Shown here in pieces: positions 34,341 through 47,457 of a DNA stretch of 64,000 nucleotides. Where the stretch lies: assembly GCF_025398735.1 (NCBI RefSeq), contig NZ_CP104694.1:4303001-4367000 (forward strand), given 5' to 3'. Origin of the DNA: Tahibacter amnicola (lineage in GTDB: Bacteria; Pseudomonadota; Gammaproteobacteria; Xanthomonadales; Rhodanobacteraceae). A model generated the notes under the pieces. The model worked only from the letters and a program-made list of their open reading frames with translations. It searched no databases and had not been told where the DNA came from. Position numbers and translations under genes: made by a program. Within the stretch, counting starts at the first letter, position 1. Every line of letters begins with the position of its first letter.

Positions 34341-35466
34341 TCAGGCGTCCAGACGTTTGGCGCCCGCTTCCAAACCCTGTTTGAGGCTGGCTTCGACGTA
34401 TTCGTCGAGATCGCCATCAAGCACTTTCTGGGTGTCGGTACGCTCCACGCCCGTGCGCAGGTCCTTGATGCGGGACTGGTCGAGCACGTACGAGCGGATC
34501 TGGCTGCCCCAGCCGATGTCCGATTTGGTGGCTTCCAGCGCGTCCTTCTCGGCATTGCGCTTCTGCATTTCCATTTCGTACAGGCGGGCCTTGAGCATCT
34601 TCATGGCGCGATCGCGGTTGGCATGCTGCGAACGCTCGGTCTGGCAGGCCACGACCGTATTGGTGGGCACGTGGGTGATACGCACGGCCGATTCGGTCTT
34701 GTTCACGTGCTGGCCGCCCGCGCCCGAGGACCGGTAGACGTCGGTCTTCAGGTCAGCCGGATTGATCTCGATATCGATGTCATCGTCCACTTCCGGCGAA
34801 ACGAAGATCGAGGAAAACGACGTGTGACGGCGGTTGTCCGAGTCAAACGGCGACTTTCGCACCAGGCGGTGCACGCCGATCTCGGTCTTGAGCCAGCCGT
34901 AGGCGTAATCGCCCTCGACGCGGAACGTGGCGCTCTTGATGCCGGCGACGTCGCCCGCGGAGACTTCCATCAGTTCCGTCTTCCAACCCTTGTTCTCACA
35001 CCAGCGCAGGTACATGCGCAGCAGCATTTCGGCCCAGTCCTGCGCCTCGGTGCCACCGGCGCCGGCCTGCACGTCGACGAAAGCGTTGGCGCTGTCCATC
35101 TTGCCGGAGAACATGCGCTGGAACTCCAGCTTCTCGACCTGGGCGGAAAGGTTTTCGACGTCCGCCGCGACGGCGTCGACCGTGCCGGCATCGCCCTCGG
35201 CCACCGCCAGTTCCAGCAATTCCGCAGCACCGTCGAGGCCTTCGGTCAGGCTCTTGATGCCGACGACGATTTTTTCCAGTTGGGCGCGTTCCTTGCCCAG
35301 GTCCTGCGCCCGCTGGGGGTTGTCCCAGACGGTCGGGCTTTCCAGTTCACGACTTACTTCTTCGAGACGTTCACTCTTGGTCTCGTAGTCAAAGATACCC
35401 CCTAAGCGACAGCACCCGACCCTTCAGGTCGTCGATGCGCGCGGTGATCTGGTTCGTCTCGATCAT
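34341..35466 (-). CDS. prfB: Peptide chain release factor 2, with programmed +1 frameshift
   Basis: RF2 recognises UGA and UAA stop codons. The gene is in two frames by design: 25 codons from the ATG at 35466 run to LRGYL and an in-frame UGA (35391-35389). Shifting +1 at CTT-TGA-C gives [16 protein letters not shown] and 349 more residues to 34341, a total of 374 residues. The second part has [18 protein letters not shown], the SPF stop-codon motif in [15 protein letters not shown] and the catalytic GGQ in [17 protein letters not shown]. This is the classic autoregulatory frameshift: low RF2 favours shifting and RF2 synthesis. Annotating only 34341-35219 would miss the N-terminus. Confidence 0.97.
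35388..35403 (-). promoter_or_regulatory. prfB: RF2 programmed frameshift signal
   Basis: On the minus strand AGGGGG, a Shine-Dalgarno-like element, sits three bases before CTT-TGA-C (AGGGGGTATCTTTGAC). Base for base this is the established bacterial RF2 recoding site. The slippery CTT codon is at 35394-35392 and the UGA at 35391-35389. Confidence 0.97.
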
Positions 35467-35577
35467 GGCGTGGCGTTGTGCGTTGCAAAAGAGGCGCAGG
35501 ATAGCAGCAACGCGGCGCATGGCAACCACCGGCGGTCACCGTTGCCCACCCGGCGCCAGGTGCACGGAAAGCGGTCC

Positions 35578-37314
35578 TCAGGCCGCCTCGATGTGCCGGA
35601 CCAGCAGGCGCAATCGCTCGCGTCCGTTCCAATCGTCAATGCCCAGCTGGAACACGGCACGGATACGCGCCGGCGGAGGCTGGCCGGCATAGCCGCCAAA
35701 CATCACGGCGTCCAGCGTGGCAGCCTGGCGGGCATGCCGCAGCGAAAGGCGCAGGTGGGTCTGCCCCATCAAGCGCCAGTCAGTGACGGTGAACTCATCG
35801 TCGAACAGCGGTTCGGGGAACGTCTGGCCCCAGGGGCCGGCAAAACGCAGCTGGCGGGCCAGGTCGATGTCGTAGTCCTGCGGATGCAATTCGCCGTCGG
35901 TGTGAAGCACCGGGTCCAGCAACTCGGGGCCGATGAGGCGGCGGGCGACGGCATCGAAAGCGGCAGCGAATTCGCCCAGCCTGGCGGACGGCAGGCTCAG
36001 CCCCGCCGCCATCGCATGGCCGCCGTAGCGCGTCATGAGACCCGGAAAACGGGCATCGACCTCGGCGAGCGCATCGCGCAGATGAAAGCCCGGAATCGAC
36101 CTGCCCGACGCCTTGAGCTCGTCGCTGTCATCGCCCGCAGGAGCACAGGCGATCACCGGGCGGTGCAGTCGTTCTTTCAACTTCGAGGCGACCAGGCCGA
36201 CCACGCCGACGTGCCATTCGGGCTGGTGCAGGACAACCCCCACCGGGAACGCCGCGTCGCCGTGCAGGCCGAGAAACCGCCCCACCATCGCTTCGCCCTG
36301 CTCCACCATCTGCGCCTGCAGCTCACGCCGCTCCGCGTTGATCGACGTGAGGAGATCGGCCAGCTCGCGCGCACGTCCCGGATCGTCGGTCAGCAGGCAC
36401 TCGATGCCCAGCGACATGTCTTCCAGCCGTCCGGCCGCATTGATGCGGGGGCCAAGGGCGAAGCCGAGGTCGGTCGCATTGACCGTGGCGGTGCTGCGCT
36501 TGCTCGCCTCGACCAGGGCAAGGACCCCGGCCGTCGCCTGCCCGGCGCGGATCCTGCGCAGCCCGGCCTCCACCAGGATGCGATTGTTGTAGTCCAGCGG
36601 TACAAGATCGGCCACCGTACCCAGCGCCACCAGGTCCAACAGTGTCGACAAATCGGGTTCGCGCCGATGCTCGCCCTCGAACCAGCCACTCTGTCGCAGG
36701 CGCGCACGCAGCGCGAGCAGCACGTAGAAGACCACGCCGACGCCGGCCAGGGCCTTGCTCGGGAAGCCATCGCCAGCCACGTTGGGATTGACGATGGCGT
36801 CGGCCGGCGGCAGCGAATCGCCCGGCAGGTGGTGGTCCGTCACGACCACGTCGATGCCGTGGGCCTTGGCAGCGGCGACGCCGGCATGCGCGGCAATGCC
36901 GTTGTCGACGGTGACGATCAGGTCCGGCCGCAGCGGCAGGATGGTTTCCACCAGCGCCGGACTCAGCCCGTAGCCATGGGTGAAGCGGTTGGGAACCTGG
37001 TAGCTGACCTGGCGCGCGCCCAGCAGGCGCAATCCGCGGATCGCGACCGCCGTTCCGGTGGCGCCGTCAGCGTCGAAGTCACCGACGATGAGGATGTGCT
37101 GATGGGTCCGGATGGCCGCGTCCAGCCGTTCGCAGGCCGTCGCCATGCCGCCCAGGCGGTCCGGCGCGATCAGGCGGGCCAGGCGATGCTCGACCTCTTC
37201 CGGGCTTTGCACGCCACGCGCCGCGTAGATGCGTCGCAGCACCGGGTGGATGGCGTCCGGCCAGGTCTGCCCGGACGCGACGGCGACACGTCGCTCGATG
37301 CGCAGCGCCCTCAT
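35578..37314 (-). CDS. recJ: Single-stranded-DNA-specific exonuclease RecJ
   Basis: A 578-residue 5'-3' single-strand DNA exonuclease acting in RecF-pathway recombination and mismatch repair. The DHH phosphoesterase core is visible: HILIVGDFDADGATGTAVAI (motif I), VTVDNGIAAHAG (motif II), DVVVTDHHLPGD (the DHH motif) and later LGFALGPRINAAGRLEDMSL. The DHHA1 domain has GVVLHQPEWHVGVVGLVASK and a GGHAMAAGLSL glycine-rich motif. The ATG at 37314 overlaps the upstream rpfE-like stop (ATGA at 37314-37311). Length agrees with E. coli RecJ (577). Confidence 0.97.
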   Translation of the reverse strand: MRALRIERRVAVASGQTWPDAIHPVLRRIYAARGVQSPEEVEHRLARLIAPDRLGGMATACERLDAAIRTHQHILIVGDFDADGATGTAVAIRGLRLLGARQVSYQVPNRFTHGYGLSPALVETILPLRPDLIVTVDNGIAAHAGVAAAKAHGIDVVVTDHHLPGDSLPPADAIVNPNVAGDGFPSKALAGVGVVFYVLLALRARLRQSGWFEGEHRREPDLSTLLDLVALGTVADLVPLDYNNRILVEAGLRRIRAGQATAGVLALVEASKRSTATVNATDLGFALGPRINAAGRLEDMSLGIECLLTDDPGRARELADLLTSINAERRELQAQMVEQGEAMVGRFLGLHGDAAFPVGVVLHQPEWHVGVVGLVASKLKERLHRPVIACAPAGDDSDELKASGRSIPGFHLRDALAEVDARFPGLMTRYGGHAMAAGLSLPSARLGEFAAAFDAVARRLIGPELLDPVLHTDGELHPQDYDIDLARQLRFAGPWGQTFPEPLFDDEFTVTDWRLMGQTHLRLSLRHARQAATLDAVMFGGYAGQPPPARIRAVFQLGIDDWNGRERLRLLVRHIEAA

Positions 37315-38261
37315 GCGGTCAGCGGCTTGATGCGGCGCCAGAAACGCCAGCGATGGCCGGGTTGGAAGGTGTAGCGCTGCCCGCTGGCAAAATGCAGGTG
37401 GATCGCCGAAACGCGCTTCGTCGAAAGGACGTCCGCGAGCAACGGTTCCCAGCGCGTGCTCCAGCCCGCGAGCGCATCCGCATCGTCAAGGTCAAGCAGC
37501 GGCGTCGGCGTGGCCGACAGGGTTTCCACCGCGGCCTCGCCGCGTCCGGTCGTGCGAACCTGGGCGATGCGCGCCAGTGCGGTGAGGATCGGATCCTCGC
37601 AATAAACTGCCGAATGGCGCGTCTTGACCCAATCGGGCAGCACGCCAAATCCCCAGAACCACAGGCTGTTGACCGGCACCTGGCCACGCGCGATGCGCTC
37701 GGCGTTGAGCGGATGATTGTGCAGGACGATCTGCACCTCGTTGAGCAGCGCCCGCCAGCGTGCCCCGGCCGGCCCTTCGGGCATGTGCTGGCGCAGGTCG
37801 TCGCCCAGCACGCGGCCGGGTTCGGCAAAGACGGGCAACTTCGCATCGGCTGCCGCGCGCAGGTACCAGCGCGACGGGACGGGCGCATCGATGGGAAAAC
37901 CCGCGTCGCCCAGCAAGGGACGCAAGGGACGCAGCAACTCGGCGCACTCCTCCGCGCTCAGGCCCATGTCACCGCAAGCCATCAGGCGGGCGGTTGCCAT
38001 GTCGGCGCGCAGGTAGGCGGGATCCGCGCGCAGCCACCCGGCGCCGGCGGCGTCCGGGGCGTCGAGGTAGCGCGTCAGTGCGGCGGTCGGGATGCCTGTC
38101 CCGGTGAACTGGAAGTGTTCCCGGATCAGGGCTTCACGACCGGGGGCCGACGGATCGCGGCGGTCGCCACGCGCCACCATCACGGCCAATGCACCGCGTG
38201 CGGCATCGCCATGGCGTGCCAGGCGATCCAGCGGTGGCAACAGAAGCGACAACTCGGACAT
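37311..38261 (-). CDS. rpfE: RpfE-like protein (phosphoglycerate-mutase-related, function uncertain)
   Basis: A 316-residue protein. I recognise it mainly by context: a gene of this kind lies between greA and recJ in Xanthomonas, where it is named rpfE and usually described as related to cofactor-independent phosphoglycerate mutases. Landmarks are LSLLLPPLDRLARHG at the N-terminus, RADPAYLRADMATARLMACG, EVQIVLHNHPLNAERIARGQ and PVNSLWFWGFGVLPD. The HNHPLN...NSLWFWG pattern is what I associate with this family. I chose the ATG at 38261 because GGGAG lies eight to nine bases before it; a GTG five codons earlier is an alternative. Its activity is not established here. Confidence 0.75.
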   Translation of the reverse strand: MSELSLLLPPLDRLARHGDAARGALAVMVARGDRRDPSAPGREALIREHFQFTGTGIPTAALTRYLDAPDAAGAGWLRADPAYLRADMATARLMACGDMGLSAEECAELLRPLRPLLGDAGFPIDAPVPSRWYLRAAADAKLPVFAEPGRVLGDDLRQHMPEGPAGARWRALLNEVQIVLHNHPLNAERIARGQVPVNSLWFWGFGVLPDWVKTRHSAVYCEDPILTALARIAQVRTTGRGEAAVETLSATPTPLLDLDDADALAGWSTRWEPLLADVLSTKRVSAIHLHFASGQRYTFQPGHRWRFWRRIKPLTA

Positions 38262-38327
38262 TCCCTGCTCTCCCACGAAGGTGGTACCGCATCGTTTCGC
38301 CGACGGCCTCCGGGCGCTGGAACGAAA

Positions 38328-38357
38328 ACGCCGTGCGGTCGTCAGACAGCACGGCGT
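38328..38357 (-). terminator. Intrinsic terminator after greA
   Basis: Nine-base perfect arms (38328-38336 and 38349-38357) with a 12-base loop lie 25 bases after the greA stop. On the minus strand the stem is followed by TTTTCG. The rpfE-like/recJ genes would then need their own promoter or read-through. Confidence 0.7.
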
Positions 38358-38381
38358 CGGTGAACCAGCCGTGAGGCCGGA

Positions 38382-38854
38382 TCAATCGTAGCGGACGGCG
38401 GTGATCTCGTAGCGCTTGACGCCATTGGGCGCCTGGAACTCGAAGGAATCACCCTGGCTCTTGCCGATCAGGGCACGGGCGATCGGCGAACTGACGGCGA
38501 TCAGGCGCTGTTTGATGTCGGCCTCGATGTCACCCACGATCTGGTAAGTGACGGCATCGCCGCTGTCTTCGTCTTCCAGCTCGACGGTGGCACCGAACAC
38601 GATGCGCTGGCCGGCAGTGAGCTTGGCCACGTCGATGACCTCCGCATAGCTGAGGGTCGCTTCCATTTCCTGGATGCGGCCTTCGACGAAGCCCTGCTGT
38701 TCACGGGCGGCGTGGTACTCGGCGTTTTCTTTCAGGTCGCCATGGGCGCGGGCCTCGGCAATCGCCTCGATGATGCGCGGGCGCTCGACGGACTTGAGCC
38801 GTTCCAGCTCTTCGCGCAAGCGCTCGGCGCCTTTGAGGGTGAGCGGTGGACGCT

Positions 38855-38858
<4 letters not shown>
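38382..38858 (-). CDS. greA: Transcription elongation factor GreA
   Basis: A 158-residue factor that stimulates RNA polymerase to cleave backtracked transcripts. The N-terminal coiled coil carries [20 protein letters not shown] and [20 protein letters not shown], the conserved tip with acidic residues; the C-terminal FKBP-like domain has [15 protein letters not shown] and [18 protein letters not shown]. Length and sequence are normal for GreA. Its ATG overlaps the carB stop (ATGA at 38858-38855), so greA is probably co-transcribed with carAB. Confidence 0.97.
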
Positions 38859-42065
<3,207 letters not shown>

Positions 42066-42082
<17 letters not shown>

Positions 42083-43499
42083 CGTGGGTTCCTGGTGCAG
42101 AGGCCGGCGGCGCCGTGACGATGTTGACGTCCTTCACGGTGCCGCGTGGAATGGAAAGTTGGTAGCCGCCTTCCCGCGCGGAAAGCTGGATATCGAGTCC
42201 GGAAGACGCAAAATGCACCAGCTGGCCGCGTCGCGTGGTGCCGTTGGTGGTGCGCACAATGATTTCCTGGCCGATTGCCGCACGCAGGTCCTCATAGGGC
42301 ACCGTGCGTACGAAGACCTCGCCCATCTTGATGACAGCGGCATCCGGTGGCGCGGCAGCCGGCGCAACAGGTGCCACCGGCGCTGCGACGGACGTTTCCG
42401 CGGGTGCGGCCGCTGTGGTGACAGGCGCATCCGCCGTGGCGGCGGCAGCCGTCTCCACGGGAGCGGCCGTCAGCGGGCCGATCGACAGCAATAGCGGTTC
42501 GTGGCCGGGAATTTCGACGATGGGGCTCATCAACCCGCGGAACAGCTCGAAGTTGGCGCCCTTGAGCGCCGGAATCGTCAGGCCCTGCTGCGGGCGCGCC
42601 CGGATGGTGAGTTCGCCGCCCTTGCTGGCGTAGGTACGATAGCCCGCCTCAAGCGGGGCGTCGGCCTGGAGCCCGCGCCGCGCTAGCCGTGCGCGGATCG
42701 CCGCCATGTGCTGCTCGACGTAGCCGGCTTCGTCGATGGCAGCTTCCTTGGCGCAATAGGCGTTGCGGGCAGCGATGAATCCGTCGTCACGGAAGGTCAG
42801 CGCCCCGGCGGAAATCGCCGCGGCGGCGATTCCGGCAGGATTGCTGTCCAGGCCGGGTGCCTTCAGGTTCAGCGTGCCGTTCATCGCACCAGCGCCTGGC
42901 GTCGCCTGGACGACTTCGATGTCGATGCCGTCGCTGCCGACGCGGCGCATAGTGAGTGAATGGGTAGTGTCGCCGATCGCGAGCCCCATTTCCCGAAGGT
43001 CAGCCCGCGACCAGAGGGCACTCTTGCAGCCGTCCGCCTCGAACAAGGTGCCCGAGTAAGTACCGGTCACGCTCTCCTGCACGGCGGCGTCCGGAAGCCC
43101 GTCGATGACCAGGTTGCGGAAAGAAAATCCCAGCATCTCGGGAACGGCCTCTTCCGGCCCGAGAATGCTCGTGCGCAGCAACCACATCAGGCCTGGCGTC
43201 TGGATCGCCACGCGATCGGTGGAAAAGGTCAGCGGCCCGGTAGGCAGCGGCAGAACGACCTTGACGTTACCGACGCCCACTTCGCCCTTCAGATTGAAGA
43301 ACGCACGCCCCCGCTCGGCCTGGCCGACGCGACGGACCTGGGCAAACACTTTCTCGACGGCGGCATCCACTCGCCACCAGAACAGGCCGGCCAGTATGGC
43401 CAGCGGGAGCCCGATCCGGGTCACGATCCAGAAGATGACGCGACCGATACCGCCTTCCTCTTTCCGTCTGCTGGTGGGTTTGCGTTGCGCCATGGCCAT
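42066..43499 (-). CDS. Membrane-anchored protein of unknown function between carA and carB
   Basis: A 477-residue protein I do not recognise as a named family. Residues about 21-44 ([20 protein letters not shown]) form a single N-terminal helix. A long middle region is rich in beta-strand character (for example [40 protein letters not shown]). An Ala/Pro/Thr-rich linker at about 340-390 leads to a C-terminal domain at 393-462 ([20 protein letters not shown], then [18 protein letters not shown]) that matches the neighbouring 115-residue protein. The middle region is probably periplasmic. It overlaps carB by 17 bases, so it is in the car operon. Function is unknown. Confidence 0.8.
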
Positions 43500-43633
43500 G
43501 TACCGTCGGTGATGGGATCAAGCCGGTAAGGGCATCCTGCCGGTGCGACCACCGCCGGACTGGTGGTCAGCGGCGACGGTCACCAGACCGCCGCCGCATA
43601 GTGCGATGCCGCGCCGTCCGGGGCGCGTGGAGC

Positions 43634-43981
43634 TCAGTCGGCGGCGCCAACCGTCGGAGACGCCGGAGCGCTCTCGATGACCACTTCCATTTCTTCCACG
43701 GTGTCGCGCGGAATATCCAGCTCCATGCCGCCATCCTTGGCGCTCAGGCGCAGGCGGACGGACGTGCTGGTGCTGCGCACCAGCGTCCCGCTGCGACGGG
43801 AACCCAGGGTGGTCTTGACCAGGAGTTCATGACCCACGTGCTGGGGCAATTTCTCGAAGGTGACCGGTTCAAACAGGCGGACACGGCCCTGCTGGGCCTC
43901 GGCCTGCGGCGTGCTGGAAAACAGCGCGGCCGCCAGGACCACCCCTGCGCCGAAAACGCGCGAAAGCGAATGCAATTTCAT
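43634..43981 (-). CDS. Small exported protein sharing a domain with its neighbour, car operon
   Basis: A 115-residue protein with a signal peptide (residues 1-29, ending PQAEA) and one small domain at 34-101 (VGHELLVKTTLGSRRSGTLV, then GGMELDIPRDTVEEMEVV). The domain aligns without gaps to residues 393-462 of the 477-residue protein encoded 134 bases downstream, including a shared G-x-E-x3-K/R-TT-x-G core, GG-x2-L-x-IPR and TV. It probably acts in the periplasm. It follows carA by ten bases, so it must be transcribed with it. Function unknown. Confidence 0.8.
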   Translation of the reverse strand: MKLHSLSRVFGAGVVLAAALFSSTPQAEAQQGRVRLFEPVTFEKLPQHVGHELLVKTTLGSRRSGTLVRSTSTSVRLRLSAKDGGMELDIPRDTVEEMEVVIESAPASPTVGAAD

Positions 43982-43991
43982 GGAACCTCAG

Positions 43992-45131
43992 TTAGGCAGC
44001 GGCACTCTGGCGCGACTGCATCATGTGGATGAACGGATCGAACATCGCGGCCACGTCCTGTGGTCCGGGGCTTGCTTCCGGATGCCCCTGAAAGCTGTAC
44101 GCGGGTGCATCGGAAAGGGCGATACCTTGCAGGGATCCGTCAAACAGCGAGCGGTGCGTGGCCCGCACATTGCCCGGCAAGGTGGCTTCGTCAACCGCGA
44201 AGCCGTGATTCTGGCTGGAGATCATGACCCGACCGGTGCCCAGGTCAATCACCGGATGGTTCGCGCCATGGTGGCCGAACTTCATCTTGAGGGTTTTCGC
44301 GCCGACGGCCAGCCCCAGCAACTGGTGGCCCAGGCAGATGCCGAATGTCGGCAGGCGGGCCTTCACGAATTCGCGGATAGCGGCAATGGCATAGTCGCAG
44401 GGTTCCGGATCGCCCGGTCCGTTTGACAGGAAGACGCCGTCTGGCTGCAGCGCGAACACCTCGTTGGCCGGCGTCTGCGCGGGCACTACCGTGATGCGGC
44501 AGCCCCGATCGGCCAGCATGCGAAGAATGTTGTGCTTCACGCCGTAGTCGTAGGCGACCACGTGGAAGCGGCCACTGGCCTGCGCAAAGCGCGTTTCGTC
44601 GAGGTCGTAGCTGCCTTCGGTCCAGGCATAGGGCTTGGTGGCGCTGACGACCTTGGCCAGGTCCATGCCCTTGAGACCGGGGAAAGCGCGCGCGGCGGCG
44701 ATGGCTGCTTCGCTGTCAATATCCGCGCCGGCCATGATGCAGCCGTTCTGGGCACCCTTGTCGCGCAGGATGCGCGTGAGGCGGCGCGTATCGATGTCGC
44801 TGATCGCGACGATGTTGTTGCGCTTGAGGTAGGCGTCGAGCGTTTCGGTGCTGCGCCAGTTGCTCGCGGCCAGCGGCAGGTCGCGGATGATCAGGCCAGC
44901 GGCGGCGATGCTGTCCGATTCAACGTCGACCGGGTTGCACCCGGTGTTGCCGATATGCGGATAGGTCAGCGTGACGATCTGACGCGAATAGGACGGGTCG
45001 GTCAGGATTTCCTGGTAGCCGGTAAGCGCGGTGTTGAACACCACTTCGCCGGTGGTCATCCCTTCGGCACCGATCGAAAGCCCGTGGAACAGGCTGCCGT
45101 CGGCGAGTGCAAGAAGAGCGGGCATGGACAT
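43992..45131 (-). CDS. carA: Carbamoyl-phosphate synthase small (glutaminase) subunit
   Basis: A 379-residue class I glutamine amidotransferase subunit that feeds ammonia to CarB. The N-terminal domain has [20 protein letters not shown] and [20 protein letters not shown]. The glutaminase domain has [11 protein letters not shown], the nucleophile Cys in [20 protein letters not shown] and the His/Glu pair in [12 protein letters not shown]. The given start is the ATG at 45131 (MSMPALL); an ATG two codons later is equally possible. It is the first gene of carA-115aa-477aa-carB-greA. Confidence 0.98.
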   Translation of the reverse strand: MSMPALLALADGSLFHGLSIGAEGMTTGEVVFNTALTGYQEILTDPSYSRQIVTLTYPHIGNTGCNPVDVESDSIAAAGLIIRDLPLAASNWRSTETLDAYLKRNNIVAISDIDTRRLTRILRDKGAQNGCIMAGADIDSEAAIAAARAFPGLKGMDLAKVVSATKPYAWTEGSYDLDETRFAQASGRFHVVAYDYGVKHNILRMLADRGCRITVVPAQTPANEVFALQPDGVFLSNGPGDPEPCDYAIAAIREFVKARLPTFGICLGHQLLGLAVGAKTLKMKFGHHGANHPVIDLGTGRVMISSQNHGFAVDEATLPGNVRATHRSLFDGSLQGIALSDAPAYSFQGHPEASPGPQDVAAMFDPFIHMMQSRQSAAA

Positions 45132-45158
45132 TCTGTCGCCTTATGCGTTAAGGGCCCG

Positions 45159-45179
45159 GCACCTGGCCGAATCAGGTGC
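45159..45179 (-). repeat. Small hairpin in the carA leader
   Basis: GCACCTG and CAGGTGC (seven-base perfect arms, seven-base loop) lie 28 bases upstream of the carA ATG within its probable 5' leader. No U tract follows, so a translation or stability role is more likely than termination. Confidence 0.35.
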
Positions 45180-45247
45180 GACAAAACCCGCGGGCTGGTG
45201 GAACCAGTCCGTGGATTCGGGCGAAAAGGGAATCGAGGCGAGGCGCG

Positions 45248-45276
45248 ATTTTAGGGCGAGGTGACGGATGTGTCCA
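45248..45276 (-). promoter_or_regulatory. carA: Probable sigma-70 promoter of the carA operon
   Basis: On the minus strand TGGACA (45276-45271), 17 bases, then TAAAAT (45253-45248): each hexamer has five of six consensus matches at ideal spacing. It would give a leader of about 110 bases before the carA ATG at 45131. I saw no obvious PyrR-type attenuator in the leader. Confidence 0.75.
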
Positions 45277-45323
45277 CCCGCTTTATGAACATAACCGCAC
45301 GGATCGCCGGGGTTTTGTCGGGT

Positions 45324-46136
45324 CTATTCGTCGAGGAGGTCGTGCATGCCGTACATCCCCGGGGCCGCCCGGGCCAATCGTTGCGCGCCAACCAGGGCGC
45401 CCTTGGCGAAGATGTCACGATTGTTGGCACGGTGAGTCAGCTCGATCCGCTCGTCTTCGCTGACGAACATCACCGTATGCTCGCCGATGACATCACCGCC
45501 ACGCAGGGCATGAAAGCCGATCTCCCCGGCCTTGCGACTGCCGCGCCCCACGCGGCCATGCACGGCGGCAGCCTGGAGTGCGACACCCCGCCCGGCCGCG
45601 ACCGCCTCGCCCAGGGTCAGCGCGGTACCCGATGGCGCATCCACCTTGCGGCGGTGGTGCATCTCGACGATCTCGCAGTCCCAGGTCGGCAGGAGCTGGG
45701 CGGCCATGCGCGCGAAGCGCTGCATCAGGGCGATTCCGAGGCTGAAATTCGATGCCCAGAGCACCGGAATATGCTGAGCCGCCCGGTGCAAGGTCACGTG
45801 CTGCTGTTCACTCAGTCCGGTGGTGCCGCAGATAAAGGCCACGCGCCGCTCCACGGCCAGGGCGATGGCCGAATCAAACGCGTGCGGGCTGCTGAAATCG
45901 ATCAGGGCGTCGAGCTGGGTGTCCGGGTCAAGCGAGGCGCGGAAATCGATATCGGCGACGTCGTTGCCGACGAGGGCGCTGATCGGCGTGTCCTCGAGGC
46001 TGGATCCGGGCCGCACCAGCGCCGCACTGATCCGGACATCCGACTGGAGGGGCGCTGCGCGCAGGATGGCCTGTCCCATGCGCCCGCCAGCACCGTGAAC
46101 GGCAACCATGGTGGGCGTCTGGCTGGACAAGGACAT
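45324..46136 (-). CDS. dapB: 4-hydroxy-tetrahydrodipicolinate reductase
   Basis: A 270-residue NAD(P)H-dependent enzyme of lysine and diaminopimelate synthesis. The nucleotide-binding loop is VAVHGAGGRMGQAILRA, the catalytic region is EIVEMHHRRKVDAPSGTALT (with the conserved EMHH-x2-K-x-DAPSGTA), and VAFICGTTGLS and FSLGIALM are also typical. The end GMYGMHDLLDE is normal for the family. It lies 192 bases upstream of carA, in the order dapB-carA-carB common in Gammaproteobacteria. The gene probably has its own promoter. Confidence 0.97.
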   Translation of the reverse strand: MSLSSQTPTMVAVHGAGGRMGQAILRAAPLQSDVRISAALVRPGSSLEDTPISALVGNDVADIDFRASLDPDTQLDALIDFSSPHAFDSAIALAVERRVAFICGTTGLSEQQHVTLHRAAQHIPVLWASNFSLGIALMQRFARMAAQLLPTWDCEIVEMHHRRKVDAPSGTALTLGEAVAAGRGVALQAAAVHGRVGRGSRKAGEIGFHALRGGDVIGEHTVMFVSEDERIELTHRANNRDIFAKGALVGAQRLARAAPGMYGMHDLLDE

Positions 46137-46198
46137 AGGGAACTCCCGGGCAGTAGCTGGCAGGCGCGAGGGTGCGCCAAACCGGGGGCCGTTGTCAC

Positions 46199-46227
46199 CT
46201 CATAAGACTGTCAGGAGTTCGGTGCAA
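46199..46227 (-). promoter_or_regulatory. dapB: Candidate promoter of dapB
   Basis: On the minus strand TTGCAC (46227-46222), 17 bases, then TATGAG (46204-46199). The hexamers match the consensus only partly, but spacing and position, about 60 bases before the ATG at 46136, fit. I found no lysine riboswitch-like structure. Confidence 0.35.
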
Positions 46228-46327
46228 GCCCCGGATCGGGCTCGCCGCCGACAGTCCGCATGCTTTCAGGAACGTAGCAGGCGTGCGGGAGCCGGCCTGG
46301 GAACGGGCCAGCAATCCGCCACAGCGA

Positions 46328-47457
46328 TCAGGACGTCATCCGCTCCCAGAACTGCTTGACGCCGTCGAACCAGGAGCTGGCCCGCGGTGTATGGGCGCCG
46401 GGTTCGCAGCCTTCGAACGTTCCCTCAAACTCCTCGAGCAGCTCGCGCTGGCGCTTGGTCAGCTTGACGGGAGTTTCGACGACTACGCGGCAATGCAGGT
46501 CGCCCAGGCGACCACTGCGCACGTTTCGCACGCCCTTGCCGCGCAGGCGGAAGAGCTTGCCGGTCTGCGTCTCGGGCGGCAGCGTGATGACGGCCTCGCC
46601 ATCCAGCGTCGGCACCTTGAGTTCCGAGCCCAGCGCCGCCTGCGAGAAGCGGATCGGCACCTCGCAGTAGAGGTCGTCACCTTCGCGCTGGAAGATGGGA
46701 TGGTCGCGCACGCGCACTTCCACATACAGGTCACCGGGCTCGGTGCCACTTGGGCCTGCTTCGCCCTGCCCCGTCAGGCGAATGCGGTCGCCGGAATCGA
46801 CGCCAGCCGGAATCTTCACCTGCAACTTGCGCTCGTCTTCGACGCGGCCTTCGCCACGGCAATCGCGACAGGGGTTGCTGATCGCCTTGCCGGTGCCCGC
46901 GCAGTGCGGACACACCTGCTGCACCGAGAAAATACCCTGCTGCATGCGCACGCGGCCATGCCCCCGGCAGGTGTTGCAGGTGGACGTCTTGCCGTCCGCC
47001 GATCCGGTGCCGGTACAGGTCTTGCAGCTGACCAGGGTCGGTACTTCGATTTCGCGGTCGATGCCGAAAACGGCTTCTTCCAGGTCGAGCTCAAGCATGT
47101 AGCGCAGGTCGGAGCCGCGCCGGGGCGCTGCGCGCCACCGCCACGGCCCATGCCGAAAATGTCCGAGAAAATGTCTCCGAAGATGTCGCCGACATCGCCG
47201 TGGAATCCAGCACCACCGCGACCGCCCATGCCGGCCTCGAAGGCGGCGTGGCCGTGCTGGTCGTAGAGCGCGCGCTTCTGCTTGTCGCAGAGCACCTCGT
47301 AGGCCTCCTTGGCCTCCTTGAACTTCTCCTGCGCGTCGGCGTCCGGATTACGGTCCGGGTGGTACTTCATCGCCAGGCGGCGAAACGCCTTTTTCAGGTC
47401 ATCGTCGTTGACGTTGCGTTCGACGCCGAGGACTTCGTAGTAATCGCGCTTGCTCAT
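46328..47457 (-). CDS. dnaJ: Chaperone DnaJ (frame broken by an apparent one-base loss)
   Basis: DnaJ delivers substrates to DnaK and stimulates its ATPase. From the ATG at 47457 the J domain is intact ([18 protein letters not shown], with HPD in [18 protein letters not shown]) and the Gly/Phe region runs to [11 protein letters not shown]. The frame is then lost at about 47119-47126 (GGGG run on the plus strand). The rest, from [19 protein letters not shown], is in the next frame: four zinc-finger repeats ([32 protein letters not shown]) and the C-terminal substrate domain to 46328. One extra base gives exactly 376 residues, the length of E. coli DnaJ, so a sequencing error is more likely than a real null. 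It lies 435 bases from dnaK. Confidence 0.93.
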
